Source of the DNA: CAYUVF01 sp964448045
Lineage (GTDB): Bacteria > Bacteroidota > Rhodothermia > Rhodothermales > Salinibacteraceae
NCBI GenBank assembly: GCA_964448045.1
Contig: CAYUVF010000073.1
Location: 1-16,705 of the forward strand
Length of the DNA stretch: 16,705 nt
Direction of reading: 5' to 3'
The notes beneath the pieces were generated by a model. It made no database searches. It saw nothing but the letters and a program-made list of their open reading frames with translations, and was not told the origin of the DNA. Position 1 is the first letter of the stretch. Every line of letters starts with the position of its first letter. The translations under genes were made by a program, and so were the position numbers. Positions 1 through 7,217 of the stretch are shown here, one piece after another.

Positions 1-197
1 TAACGAAGAACATCACGTATCGCGGGGCGCAGGTTGAGCTCTTGGCCGAGTTTTTCAACGTATTGAATACCGATAACTATTCCGACTACTTTACGCGGCG
101 TCGAGATGCTGATGGAACGCTACTCTCACGATTCGGCGAACCGATTTCGGCATTCGAACCGCGGCGAATTCAGTTCGGTGCCCGCGTATCGTTTTAA
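1..197 (+). CDS. TonB-dependent outer-membrane receptor, C-terminal end (partial)
   Basis: Reading from base 3, an open frame runs 64 codons to a TAA at 195-197 and continues off the left edge. The visible part has the alternating polar/aromatic pattern of the last barrel strands. It includes a segment like AEFFNVLNTDNYSDYF, the usual 'FN-hN--NY' stretch near the end of TonB-dependent receptors of the carboxypeptidase-regulatory/Oar or SusC-like type. It ends in RRIQFGARVSF with a terminal phenylalanine, the recognition signal for outer-membrane barrel assembly. Such receptors take up oligosaccharides or other ligands using TonB energy. Being next to a fucose cluster, it may import fuco-oligosaccharides, but the ligand cannot be read from this fragment. 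No SusD-like partner is visible downstream. Confidence 0.72.
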   Translation, partial: TKNITYRGAQVELLAEFFNVLNTDNYSDYFTRRRDADGTLLSRFGEPISAFEPRRIQFGARVSF

Positions 198-320
198 GCG
201 CGTGCCGTTTGTATGGTCGGCTTGGCCATTTACGGTCGGCAGCAGCTTGGAAGAAGAACTCTTAGATGAAGAACTCGCTCTTGGGCGGCCTGCCTGTCTC
301 TGCATCACCTACCATACCTT

Positions 321-878
321 ATGCCAGCTACAAATCTGACCGCTTTCTGCGCGTCTTTAGACCGCCTGGGCGTCGGGTGGACGCGCGTCCGCTGGCGGGA
401 GGTCGGCGATGCCGTGCGGAAAGAGGCGGTGGCCCCGGTGGTCGCTGCGCCGTGGCCTTTTGCCGAGCCGCCCCCCGGCTGGTCCGAACTGCCACCGCTC
501 GAAATGGAGACGCTAGATGGGGAGGCGTACTCGCTGAAGGGGAAGGCCTTGCAGCAGGCGCGCACCGGGGTGACAGGGGCCTACCTGGCGATCGCTGACT
601 ACGGGACAATTGTGTTGCGAAGCGACGGCGCAACCGAGGTCGTGAGCCTGCTGCCTACCCGTCATGTAGCCGTCGTACGGGCCCCCGATATTGTTGCTGA
701 CATGGTGGCGGCGTTTGCTCGGTTTGGCGAGGCACTCCGATCCCACTCGGATAGTCTGGTTCTGGCCACCGGTCCCAGTGCTACCGCGGATATGGGGGCA
801 CTCGTTCAGGGGGCTCACGGCCCTGAAGAGGTCCATGTCATCATCGCTGGCGACGCTCCTGCCACCCGTGCTGATTGA
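321..878 (+). CDS. lutC: LutC-like lactate utilization protein (LUD domain)
   Basis: A 185-residue cytoplasmic protein with a single LUD domain. The diagnostic C-terminal part is clear: GPSATADM (151-158) followed by GAHGPEEVHVII (164-175), typical of LutC/YkgG. The middle GAYLAIADYGTIVL (86-99) is the usual LUD core strand-turn. In Bacillus and many other bacteria LutABC oxidises L-lactate to pyruvate. LutC has no Fe-S motif of its own and is somewhat short here (family about 200-240). It lies 22 bases before the LutB-LutA fusion and is probably co-transcribed with it. The start is the first ATG in frame; no Shine-Dalgarno sequence is visible, as for its neighbours. Inferred role: disposal of L-lactate released by the fucose pathway encoded downstream. 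Family assignment is firm; the substrate rests on family and context. Confidence 0.88.
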   Translation: MPATNLTAFCASLDRLGVGWTRVRWREVGDAVRKEAVAPVVAAPWPFAEPPPGWSELPPLEMETLDGEAYSLKGKALQQARTGVTGAYLAIADYGTIVLRSDGATEVVSLLPTRHVAVVRAPDIVADMVAAFARFGEALRSHSDSLVLATGPSATADMGALVQGAHGPEEVHVIIAGDAPATRAD

Positions 879-900
879 CTAATGAGGACGTCCTGCACAC

Positions 901-3108
901 ATGAAGCGAACTGATAAGGCCGAGGCGATTCGCCATCTGCTGCAAACTGAAGGAAAGACCGTCGCGCAGAATACGCGCAGTTTCAACGAGGGCCGATATG
1001 CATCGATCGCGCGGCTTGATAATTATGACGCGTTGAAAGATCGTGCGCGGGAAATCAAGGAAGGGGCTATTGAGCAGTTGCCCTCCCTCATCGATCAGGT
1101 TCGAAACGCGGTCGAGGCCCGGGGCGGTACCGTACACATGGCTGCAGATGCCGCTGAGGCCAACCGGTACATTGCCCAGATAGTGGAGGGAGCCGGGCGC
1201 CTCGTGAAGAGCAAGTCGATGACGACCGAGGAGATTGAGGTCAACGATCATCTGGAGGCGGCGGGAGTCGAGGTCGTCGAAACGGACCTCGGAGAGTGGG
1301 TGCTACAGATCGCCGACGAGGCCCCCTCGCATTTGGTGGCGCCGGCGCTTCACAAATCCCGCGATGCGATCGCGCAGCTATTCAACCAGCACTTCGACCC
1401 GGGCGAGCCGCTTGAAACAGCGGAGGAACTCACCCGGTTCGCTCGCGACCGGCTGTGGACGCTCATTAAAGGCGCGGACGTGGGGATGACAGGCGCTAAT
1501 TTCATCACGGCCGACTCGGGGACGATTGTATTGGTCACAAGTGAAGGTAACGCCCGGAAAACAGCGCTCGTGCCCTCGACCTATATTGTTGTTGCTGGAG
1601 TGGAGAAGATCGTTCCGTCGGTCGAAGAGTTGCAGCCTTTCATCGAGCTGATTGGCCGGTCGGGGACCGGACAGGATATCACGTCGTACATTTCGCTTTT
1701 TACCCCCCCGTTTGCGACACCGCCCCTTTCCTTCGAAGATCAACACGGAGGTCGCGGCCCACGCTCGTTTCATCTGGTTCTCGTTGATAACGGGCGCCTC
1801 GCAATGCGAGACGATCCGCAGCTTCGCGAAACGCTCTACTGCATTCGGTGCGGAGCGTGCGCAAACGTATGTGCCAATTTCCAACAAGTGGGCGGCCACG
1901 CCTTCGGAGGGCAAACCTACACCGGGGGAATTGCAACCGGCTGGGAAGCAGGACTCCGCGGTAGCGACGCGGCAGCTTCGTTTAACGAGCTGTGCACCGG
2001 GTGTTCGCGCTGCGTTCCGGCTTGTCCAGTGAAGATCGATATCCCGTGGATTAATGTCGTCGTGCGCGATCGAATCAACCGCGGCGCTGAGGGGGCTTGG
2101 GACGCTCTCGTGGATGGGTTGCGACCTTCTAAGGGGGGGAGCGGCAATGCTCTTCAACAGCGTGTCGTGGCACACTTCGAGACGTTGGCCAAGTGGGGAA
2201 GTCGCGCGGCTCCGGTCTCAAACTGGATCAGCCGATGGGCGCCTGTACGCGCGCTGATGGAGCGGCTGCTGGGCATCGACCGCCGTCGCGCGCTCCCGGC
2301 GTTCGAGGGGGAAACGTTCAAAACGTGGTTTGACGGACGAGAGCAGGCGCGTTCCCATGGGGGGCGAAGCGTTGTCCTGTATCCCGATGTGTACACGAAT
2401 TACGTGCTCCCAGACCGTGGCAAGGCTGCCGTGCGTACGCTTGAAGCGCTGGGCATTCAAGTGCACGTGCCAAGCGTTCCCGCCAGCGGCCGCGCTGCGC
2501 TCTCTCAGGGATTAATTGCCCAGGCAGAAAAAGCGGCTCGCTCGGTGCGCGATGCGCTTCAGGTCCATATAGAAGCAGGCCGGGATCTCGTCGTGATTGA
2601 GCCAAGTGACCTGGCGATGTTCAAGCGGGAGTACCGAAAGCTCCTTGCGCCCGAGGACGTTCGCAGGCTCAGCGCCCAGGCTTTTGAGCTGATGGAGTAT
2701 GTCGACCGGGTTCTGAAGCGTGAGCCCGATCGGAGCGCGCAGCGGCATGAGCGTCTCACATCAGGGGACGGAGCGGAGGTGGCCTTTCATAGCCACTGTC
2801 AGCAGCGCACGTTAGGCCTTGAGGCGCCAACCGTGTCAGTCCTTGAGCGGCTTGGCTATAACGTGTGGACCTCGTCTGTTGAGTGCTGTGGTATGGCCGG
2901 GTCATTCGGATACAAGGCCGATTATTACGAGCTGAGCATGCAGGTGGGAGAGGCGCTGAAGATGCAGTTAACCTCCCGAGACGCTACGGGCCGCACGCTA
3001 CTCGCCAGTGGGACTTCATGCCTGGAGCAGATCGAAGCGCTGGTTCGCCAAACCGTCGTGCATCCCATTGAGGTGATTGCTCCGCAAGATCGTTCAACCC
3101 CGCGCTGA
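901..3108 (+). CDS. lutB: LutB-LutA fusion: LUD / 2x[4Fe-4S] / CCG-domain lactate oxidation protein
   Basis: 735 residues, much longer than stand-alone LutB (about 470). Residues 1-300 are a LUD domain. Two ferredoxin-type clusters follow: C314-x2-C317-x2-C320-x3-C324, and C365-x2-C368-x2-C371-x3-C375-P. Residues 395-480 form a linker ending LLGIDRRRALPAF, as in Fe-S/FAD-linked oxidases. Residues 490-735 are a CCG (HdrB/GlcF/LutA-type) region. Its second half is intact: HSHC (630-633), ECCGMAGSFG (661-670) and GTSC (704-707). The first half has lost its cysteines: ASGR (528-531) where CCGR is expected, and EPSD (567-570) where EPSC is expected. No separate lutA gene is present, so this chain probably combines LutA and LutB and works with LutC to pass electrons from L-lactate to the quinone pool. 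Spacing to lutC and fucP is 22 and 27 bases, so an operon is likely. Confidence 0.87.
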   Translation: MKRTDKAEAIRHLLQTEGKTVAQNTRSFNEGRYASIARLDNYDALKDRAREIKEGAIEQLPSLIDQVRNAVEARGGTVHMAADAAEANRYIAQIVEGAGRLVKSKSMTTEEIEVNDHLEAAGVEVVETDLGEWVLQIADEAPSHLVAPALHKSRDAIAQLFNQHFDPGEPLETAEELTRFARDRLWTLIKGADVGMTGANFITADSGTIVLVTSEGNARKTALVPSTYIVVAGVEKIVPSVEELQPFIELIGRSGTGQDITSYISLFTPPFATPPLSFEDQHGGRGPRSFHLVLVDNGRLAMRDDPQLRETLYCIRCGACANVCANFQQVGGHAFGGQTYTGGIATGWEAGLRGSDAAASFNELCTGCSRCVPACPVKIDIPWINVVVRDRINRGAEGAWDALVDGLRPSKGGSGNALQQRVVAHFETLAKWGSRAAPVSNWISRWAPVRALMERLLGIDRRRALPAFEGETFKTWFDGREQARSHGGRSVVLYPDVYTNYVLPDRGKAAVRTLEALGIQVHVPSVPASGRAALSQGLIAQAEKAARSVRDALQVHIEAGRDLVVIEPSDLAMFKREYRKLLAPEDVRRLSAQAFELMEYVDRVLKREPDRSAQRHERLTSGDGAEVAFHSHCQQRTLGLEAPTVSVLERLGYNVWTSSVECCGMAGSFGYKADYYELSMQVGEALKMQLTSRDATGRTLLASGTSCLEQIEALVRQTVVHPIEVIAPQDRSTPR

Positions 3109-3135
3109 ATCTCAGCCCAACCTGCCCCCAATAGC

Positions 3136-4455
3136 ATGCTTGATAAGTCCTCCGACACGGCCACGCACGCGGCCATTATACCGCGCCACCTGCTTTGGCC
3201 TTTTATTTTGTTGACCAGTTGCTTCGCGTTCTGGGGACTGGCTAATAATATGACGGACACGCTCTTGGCCGCATTTAAGCGGATCATGAGCATGTCTGAT
3301 TTTCAGACCTCGTGGGTCCAGGTCGCGTTCTATGGAGCCTACGGATGCCTGGCCTTTCCGGCTGCGCTGTTCATTCGGCGCTACACATACAAGGCGGGCG
3401 TACTGCTGGGGCTGGTGCTATTTAGCGCCGGCGCCCTGCTTTTTTACCCGGCCAGTATCACAATGAACTACTTTCACTTTCTCGCAGCCCTGTATGTGCT
3501 TGCAAGCGGGCTGGCCATCCTCGAGACGAGTGCCGATCCGTTCATGATTGCGCTCGGGCCGGAGCCAACTGGAACGCAGCGATTGAATCTAGCGCAGTCC
3601 TTTAATCCGGTCGGATCGATAGCGGGCGTATTTCTCAGCCGGGAGTTTATCCTGTCAAACCTGAACCGCGCGGATGCCAGCGAGCGGGCCCAGATGTCAC
3701 CGGAGCAGCTACAGGATATTCAGTCCGCCGAGCTGACGGCGGTGATGGGCCCCTACGTCGGCATTGCAGTGATTATTTTGATTGTGGCCGGATTGATTGC
3801 TGTGACGCGGATGCCGGACGACTCGGAAGAGGGCGAGGTATTTAACCTGGTCGACACCCTCAAACGATTAATGCAGCGACGGCAGTACGTCATGGGGGTG
3901 GCGGCCCAGTTCTTTTATGTCGGGGCGCAAATTGGAGTCTGGTCCTTTACCATTCGCTACGTTATGGCCGAGCTTGGCCATACCGAAGCAGCAGCGTCGA
4001 ACTACTATATTGCTTCGCTTGTCCTGTTTGCTATTTCCCGCTTTTTATGCACATGGCTCATGAATTTTTACCGGTCGAGCACGCTGCTGCTTGCGTTCTC
4101 CGGCGTCGCCATCGGTCTGACAGCCGTTGTCATCTCCAGCGGGGGGCTTGTTGGCGTGATTGCCTTGGTTGGGATCTCAGGGTGCATGTCGCTCATGTTT
4201 CCCACTATCTTCGGGCTTGCCGTGCGCGGTCTGGGGCCTGACGCGAAAATAGGTAGTTCCGGTCTCATCATGGCAATCATTGGAGGCGCGGTAATTCCCT
4301 CTGCTCAAGGCGTCCTCTCCGATGCGTCGGGCAGTATTCACCTGGCGTACATCATCCCGTTGATCTGTTTCTTGGTTACAGCAGCATACGGTCTGTCGTT
4401 TGTCGCGGGGATCAACGGAACCGGTTCCTCTGCTACGGCAAAGGCGGGCGCATAA
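3136..4455 (+). CDS. fucP: L-fucose:H+ symporter, MFS family
   Basis: 439 residues with about 12 hydrophobic membrane segments, close to E. coli FucP in length (438). The family core is plain: FWGLANNMTD (32-41) and a GLAILETSADPF stretch (125-136), followed by LGPE and RLNLAQSFNPVGS. By alignment from memory, D41 corresponds to E. coli Asp46 and E130 to Glu135, the two carboxylates needed for proton coupling and sugar binding; both are kept. It sits in the inner membrane and would bring in L-fucose released by the GH29 enzyme encoded downstream. The gene is 27 bases after the LutB-LutA fusion and 37 before the fuconate dehydratase. FucP relatives also carry other hexoses, but the genes around it make L-fucose the best guess. 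Confidence 0.92.
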   Translation: MLDKSSDTATHAAIIPRHLLWPFILLTSCFAFWGLANNMTDTLLAAFKRIMSMSDFQTSWVQVAFYGAYGCLAFPAALFIRRYTYKAGVLLGLVLFSAGALLFYPASITMNYFHFLAALYVLASGLAILETSADPFMIALGPEPTGTQRLNLAQSFNPVGSIAGVFLSREFILSNLNRADASERAQMSPEQLQDIQSAELTAVMGPYVGIAVIILIVAGLIAVTRMPDDSEEGEVFNLVDTLKRLMQRRQYVMGVAAQFFYVGAQIGVWSFTIRYVMAELGHTEAAASNYYIASLVLFAISRFLCTWLMNFYRSSTLLLAFSGVAIGLTAVVISSGGLVGVIALVGISGCMSLMFPTIFGLAVRGLGPDAKIGSSGLIMAIIGGAVIPSAQGVLSDASGSIHLAYIIPLICFLVTAAYGLSFVAGINGTGSSATAKAGA

Positions 4456-4492
4456 CTATTGGTTTAGAGAACGAACCTCTCGGATAAAATCT

Positions 4493-5791
4493 ATGGTCAT
4501 TACCGGGTGTACCGTGCGGGACATTCGCTTTCCTACGTCCAAGTCCCTTGCCGGCTCGGACGCGATGCATCCAGATCCCGATTATTCGGCAGCGTATGTG
4601 ACGCTTCATACCAATAGCAGTCGAGGCCTCGAAGGGCACGGACTTACGTTCACCATCGGGCGCGGTAACGAACTGTGCGTCGCGGGGATTAAGGCCCTGG
4701 CGCCCCTCGTTGTTGGGCAATCGCTGAGCGAGATCACAGCCCATATGGCGGAGTTTTGGCGTTCGATCACCAGCGACAGTCAACTCCGGTGGCTCGGGCC
4801 AGAGAAGGGGGTGATTCATCTCGCCACAGCGGCACTCGTCAATGCGGTGTGGGACCTCTATGCCAAAGCTGAAGGCAAACCGCTGTGGCAGCTATTGGCT
4901 GATATGACGCCCGACGAAGTAGTGGCCTGCATCGACTTTCGATATATCACGGACGCTATCACACCGGACGAAGCGCGCGCCATCTTAGCTGAAGGCAGGG
5001 GGGCGCGTTCGAGGCGAGAGGCTGTTCTTCGAGAGCGCGGATACCCTGCTTATACTACGTCAGTTGGCTGGATGGGCTATTCCGAGGATAAGATTCGTCG
5101 TCTCTGTCGTGAGGGCATTAAAGATGGGTGGGATCATTTTAAACTGAAGGTCGGGAGCGATCTCGATGAAGACCGTCGACGGGCAGCCATTATCCGCGAG
5201 GAAATTGGCCCCGATCGGCACTTGATGCTGGATGCCAATCAGCGGTGGGACGTTCATGAGGCGATCGACTGGGTGAGGGCCCTTGCGCCCTTTAGGCCAT
5301 GGTGGGTAGAAGAGCCTACCAGTCCTGACGACGTCTTGGGGCACGCTGCGATCTCGGAGGCTGTTGATCCCATTGGCGTTGCAACTGGCGAGCAGTGTCA
5401 GAATCGTATCATCTTTAAACAACTCATGCAGGCTGCGGCTATTGATTTTTGCCAGATCGATAGCTGCCGTCTCGGTGGAGTGAACGAGGTGCTTGCCGTC
5501 TTATTGATGGCAGCGAAGTTCGACGTCCCGGTTTGTCCCCATGCGGGAGGGGTCGGACTCTGCGAATATGTTCAGCATTTGTCGATCTTCGACTATCTGT
5601 GCGTCAGCGGTTCGATGCAGAATCGAGTCATTGAGTATGTCGATCATCTGCACGAACACTTTGTCCATCCGGTGACGATTCAGGAGGGACGCTATATGGT
5701 CCCGGAAGCGCCAGGATACAGCATTACCCTTAAGTCTGAAAGTATCGAGCGCTTTTCCTATCCAGACGGGAAAGCATGGCGCGAGGGATAG
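4493..5791 (+). CDS. fucD: L-fuconate dehydratase (enolase superfamily)
   Basis: Converts L-fuconate to 2-keto-3-deoxy-L-fuconate with Mg2+. From the ATG at 4493 the protein has 432 residues, close to Xanthomonas FucD. The catalytic set lines up one residue off that enzyme: K217 and K219 in FKLKVG, metal ligands D247 (LMLDANQRW), E273 (WVEEPTSPDD) and E300 (GVATGEQ), and the general base H350 in CPHAGGVGLCEY. The long insert around residues 160-200 is also typical of FucD. The frame is open back to an ATG at 4400, but that would overlap fucP by 56 bases and add a non-conserved leader, so 4493 is preferred; VITGCTVRDIRFPTS is the normal family N-terminus. It is the last gene of the first transcription unit. 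Confidence 0.94.
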   Translation: MVITGCTVRDIRFPTSKSLAGSDAMHPDPDYSAAYVTLHTNSSRGLEGHGLTFTIGRGNELCVAGIKALAPLVVGQSLSEITAHMAEFWRSITSDSQLRWLGPEKGVIHLATAALVNAVWDLYAKAEGKPLWQLLADMTPDEVVACIDFRYITDAITPDEARAILAEGRGARSRREAVLRERGYPAYTTSVGWMGYSEDKIRRLCREGIKDGWDHFKLKVGSDLDEDRRRAAIIREEIGPDRHLMLDANQRWDVHEAIDWVRALAPFRPWWVEEPTSPDDVLGHAAISEAVDPIGVATGEQCQNRIIFKQLMQAAAIDFCQIDSCRLGGVNEVLAVLLMAAKFDVPVCPHAGGVGLCEYVQHLSIFDYLCVSGSMQNRVIEYVDHLHEHFVHPVTIQEGRYMVPEAPGYSITLKSESIERFSYPDGKAWREG

Positions 5792-5852
5792 CCCGCGAGG
5801 GGCCGGAAGCAGCCGACTAGCCGCGTCAGTGGACCAATTTGTATCTTACGGC

Positions 5853-5868
5853 TGGTACGGAGCTTGCA
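5853..5868 (+). promoter_or_regulatory. Candidate sigma-54 (-24/-12) promoter before the LacI-type regulator
   Basis: TGGTACGGAGCTTGCA matches the RpoN consensus TGGYRYR-N4-TTGCW at every defined position, with the required GG and GC ten bases apart. It lies in the 180-base gap between fucD and the regulator gene, on the coding strand. Transcription would start near 5878, giving a leader of about 95 bases that contains the inverted repeat at 5923-5953. No activator site or RpoN gene can be seen here, so a chance match is possible. Confidence 0.35.
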
Positions 5869-5922
5869 CTCACGCCCAGAAATCGTTCGCTCCCGTTCTG
5901 AAACCCCGTGTTTACGGTTTAG

Positions 5923-5953
5923 TACAGGATCAGCGCGTTTCCCTGATCCTGTA
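5923..5953 (+). promoter_or_regulatory. Perfect 11-bp inverted repeat (leader hairpin or operator) before the LacI-type gene
   Basis: TACAGGATCAG (5923-5933) and CTGATCCTGTA (5943-5953) are exact reverse complements separated by nine bases. The repeat ends 18 bases before the regulator's ATG. There is no T-run after it, so it is not a standard terminator. It could be an mRNA hairpin affecting translation or stability, or a protein-binding operator for autoregulation. It lacks the central CG step typical of LacI-family operators. Confidence 0.5.
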
Positions 5954-5971
5954 TCCGGCCCAACAGAGTAG

Positions 5972-6970
5972 ATGAGCACCATTCGTGATGTTGCCCAAGA
6001 GGCGGGTGTTAGCATGATGACCGTATCGAGGTATTTTAATGAGCCAGAGAAGCTCGGAGCTGAGACTCGGTCAAAGGTAAAAAAAGCGATTGAGGACAAA
6101 CAGTACGTTCCTAACGCCGCTGCGCGAAGTCTCGTTAAAGGCAATACCAATACGCTATCTGTGGTACTCGCAGATATTACTAACCCCTTCTTTACCAAAA
6201 TCGCTCGAGCCGTCGAGGATGTAGTTCAAGAGCGCGGCTACACGCTCATGCTTGGTAACACCGATGAGTCAGTAGAAAAGGAACGACGCTATCTTGAAGT
6301 ATTGGTCTCCCACCGCGTTGATGGTGTTATTTTATCCCCCTCGGGTAGTAATGCCAAAAGTATAGCCTTTTTGCAACAGCATAATATACCGGTTGTCCTG
6401 ATTGATCGAAAAGTTTCAGAGCTCGGTATTGATACGGTCGTTACGGACTCGTTCGATGCAGGCTATCAGCTCACGCGTCATCTTATCGAACGCGGGTACC
6501 AGGACATTGCGTTTGTTGGTGGCAAACAAGGCATATCGACGTTGGAAGAGCGCCTGGACGGGTACTGCAGCGCTTTAAACGAGTTGGGACTGTCATCGGA
6601 CTACCGGTTGGGAGAGTATACAAAGCAAAGCGGGGAAGAGATTGTTGAGGAGATGTTAGCGGCACGAGAGGCCCCTCAAGCGATTGTTGCTGCGAATAAC
6701 TTCGTAGCCATTGGTGCCATTGAGGCGCTACGTCGTCACGGATTAGATATTCCAGGTGACGTCGGGCTGGCTTGCTTTGGCGATCTCGAAGCTGCTTCGA
6801 CGATAAATCCTTTTCTCACGGTAATTAAACACCCGGCGTATGAGCTGGGCCGGCAGGCCGCGCAGATGCTCATTCAGCGCATCGATGGATACGGCGGCGC
6901 GCCTCGACAAAAAGTACTTCCTGTTCAGTTAATTGTCCGGCGGTCAACGCCAGATGTTTCAAGCCGCTAA
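5972..6970 (+). CDS. LacI-family transcriptional regulator, probable fucose-cluster regulator
   Basis: 332 residues with standard LacI/GalR architecture. Residues 3-23 form the helix-turn-helix (TIRDVAQEAGVSMMTVSRYFN), with M15-M16 at the base-contacting positions equivalent to LacI Tyr17-Gln18. Residues 48-57 (NAAARSLVKG) are the hinge helix with the minor-groove leucine L54. Residues 60-330 are a periplasmic-binding-protein-like effector domain beginning TLSVVLADITNPFF and closing with HPAYELG and RRSTP. It lies between the two halves of the cluster on the same strand and probably controls both. A perfect palindrome with a central CG lies 170 bases downstream over the fucosidase promoter and is the best candidate target. 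The effector is likely a pathway sugar or sugar acid, but this cannot be read from sequence. The start at 5972 puts the helix-turn-helix at the very N-terminus, as usual. Confidence 0.9.
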   Translation: MSTIRDVAQEAGVSMMTVSRYFNEPEKLGAETRSKVKKAIEDKQYVPNAAARSLVKGNTNTLSVVLADITNPFFTKIARAVEDVVQERGYTLMLGNTDESVEKERRYLEVLVSHRVDGVILSPSGSNAKSIAFLQQHNIPVVLIDRKVSELGIDTVVTDSFDAGYQLTRHLIERGYQDIAFVGGKQGISTLEERLDGYCSALNELGLSSDYRLGEYTKQSGEEIVEEMLAAREAPQAIVAANNFVAIGAIEALRRHGLDIPGDVGLACFGDLEAASTINPFLTVIKHPAYELGRQAAQMLIQRIDGYGGAPRQKVLPVQLIVRRSTPDVSSR

Positions 6971-6990
6971 TGTAGAAAGCCCATTACACC

Positions 6991-7031
6991 TGTTGGCCTG
7001 TTATCGTCCTTGCTTTCAATACAGGCCGGCA
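6991..7031 (+). terminator. Hairpin after the regulator gene, possible terminator
   Basis: TGTTGGCCTGT (6991-7001) can pair with ACAGGCCGGCA (7021-7031): an 11-pair stem with two U-G wobbles and a 19-base loop, starting 20 bases after the regulator's stop. There is no T-tract directly after it, so intrinsic termination is uncertain. It may instead protect the mRNA 3' end. Confidence 0.35.
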
Positions 7032-7107
7032 ACGCGGAGCAGAGGTGTCTCGGATTTTTGCCAGCTTCCGAACCCATTCGCTTACCGAGGAGAATAGTTC
7101 GCTCCTC

Positions 7108-7136
7108 TTGTAACAAATCCTTCTTTTTCATATTAT
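7108..7136 (+). promoter_or_regulatory. Sigma-70-type promoter for the fucosidase operon
   Basis: TTGTAA (7108-7113) and TATTAT (7131-7136) are separated by exactly 17 bases and sit in an AT-rich patch unlike the surrounding G+C-rich DNA. The start of transcription would fall near 7143, inside the palindrome at 7140-7153, giving a leader of about 75 bases before the fucosidase ATG. Bacteroidota often use a different promoter form (-33 TTTG / -7 TAnnTTTG), so use of this one is inferred. Confidence 0.55.
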
Positions 7137-7139
7137 TGA

Positions 7140-7153
7140 TGTTAACGTTAACA
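7140..7153. promoter_or_regulatory. LacI/GalR-type operator over the fucosidase promoter start
   Basis: TGTTAACGTTAACA is a perfect 14-bp palindrome with a central CG, fitting the general LacI-family operator form (TGnnAnCGnTnnCA). It begins four bases after the -10 hexamer, where a bound repressor would block initiation. The LacI-family gene just upstream is the obvious candidate protein. No second copy was noticed before lutC or the regulator itself. Confidence 0.6.
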
Positions 7154-7217
7154 AAGCAAACGAATCCAACGTTGCGCCAGTGGGCTAAGGAGAAGACTAA
7201 TTAAACGGTGATCAGGT

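Noticed and set aside
253..276. Direct repeat GAAGAACTC, 15 bases apart, before lutC
   Set aside because: Only nine bases, two copies, no symmetry and no further copies; most likely chance or local slippage.
1378..2175. Long reverse-strand open frame opposite the LutB-LutA gene
   Set aside because: It is a shadow of a clearly coding frame in G+C-rich DNA; its translation shows no known motif and low-complexity composition.
4400..4492. Upstream extension of fucD overlapping the end of fucP
   Set aside because: The added 31 residues are basic and not family-like; they are the fucP 3' end read in another frame.
5909..5922. TGTTTACGGTTTAG as a second copy of the 7140-7153 operator
   Set aside because: Only the left half resembles the palindrome and the right half does not match; too weak to call a site.
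7010..7204. 64-codon open frame between the regulator and the fucosidase
   Set aside because: It runs through the hairpin arm, promoter and operator, has no recognisable protein pattern, and is better explained as regulatory DNA.
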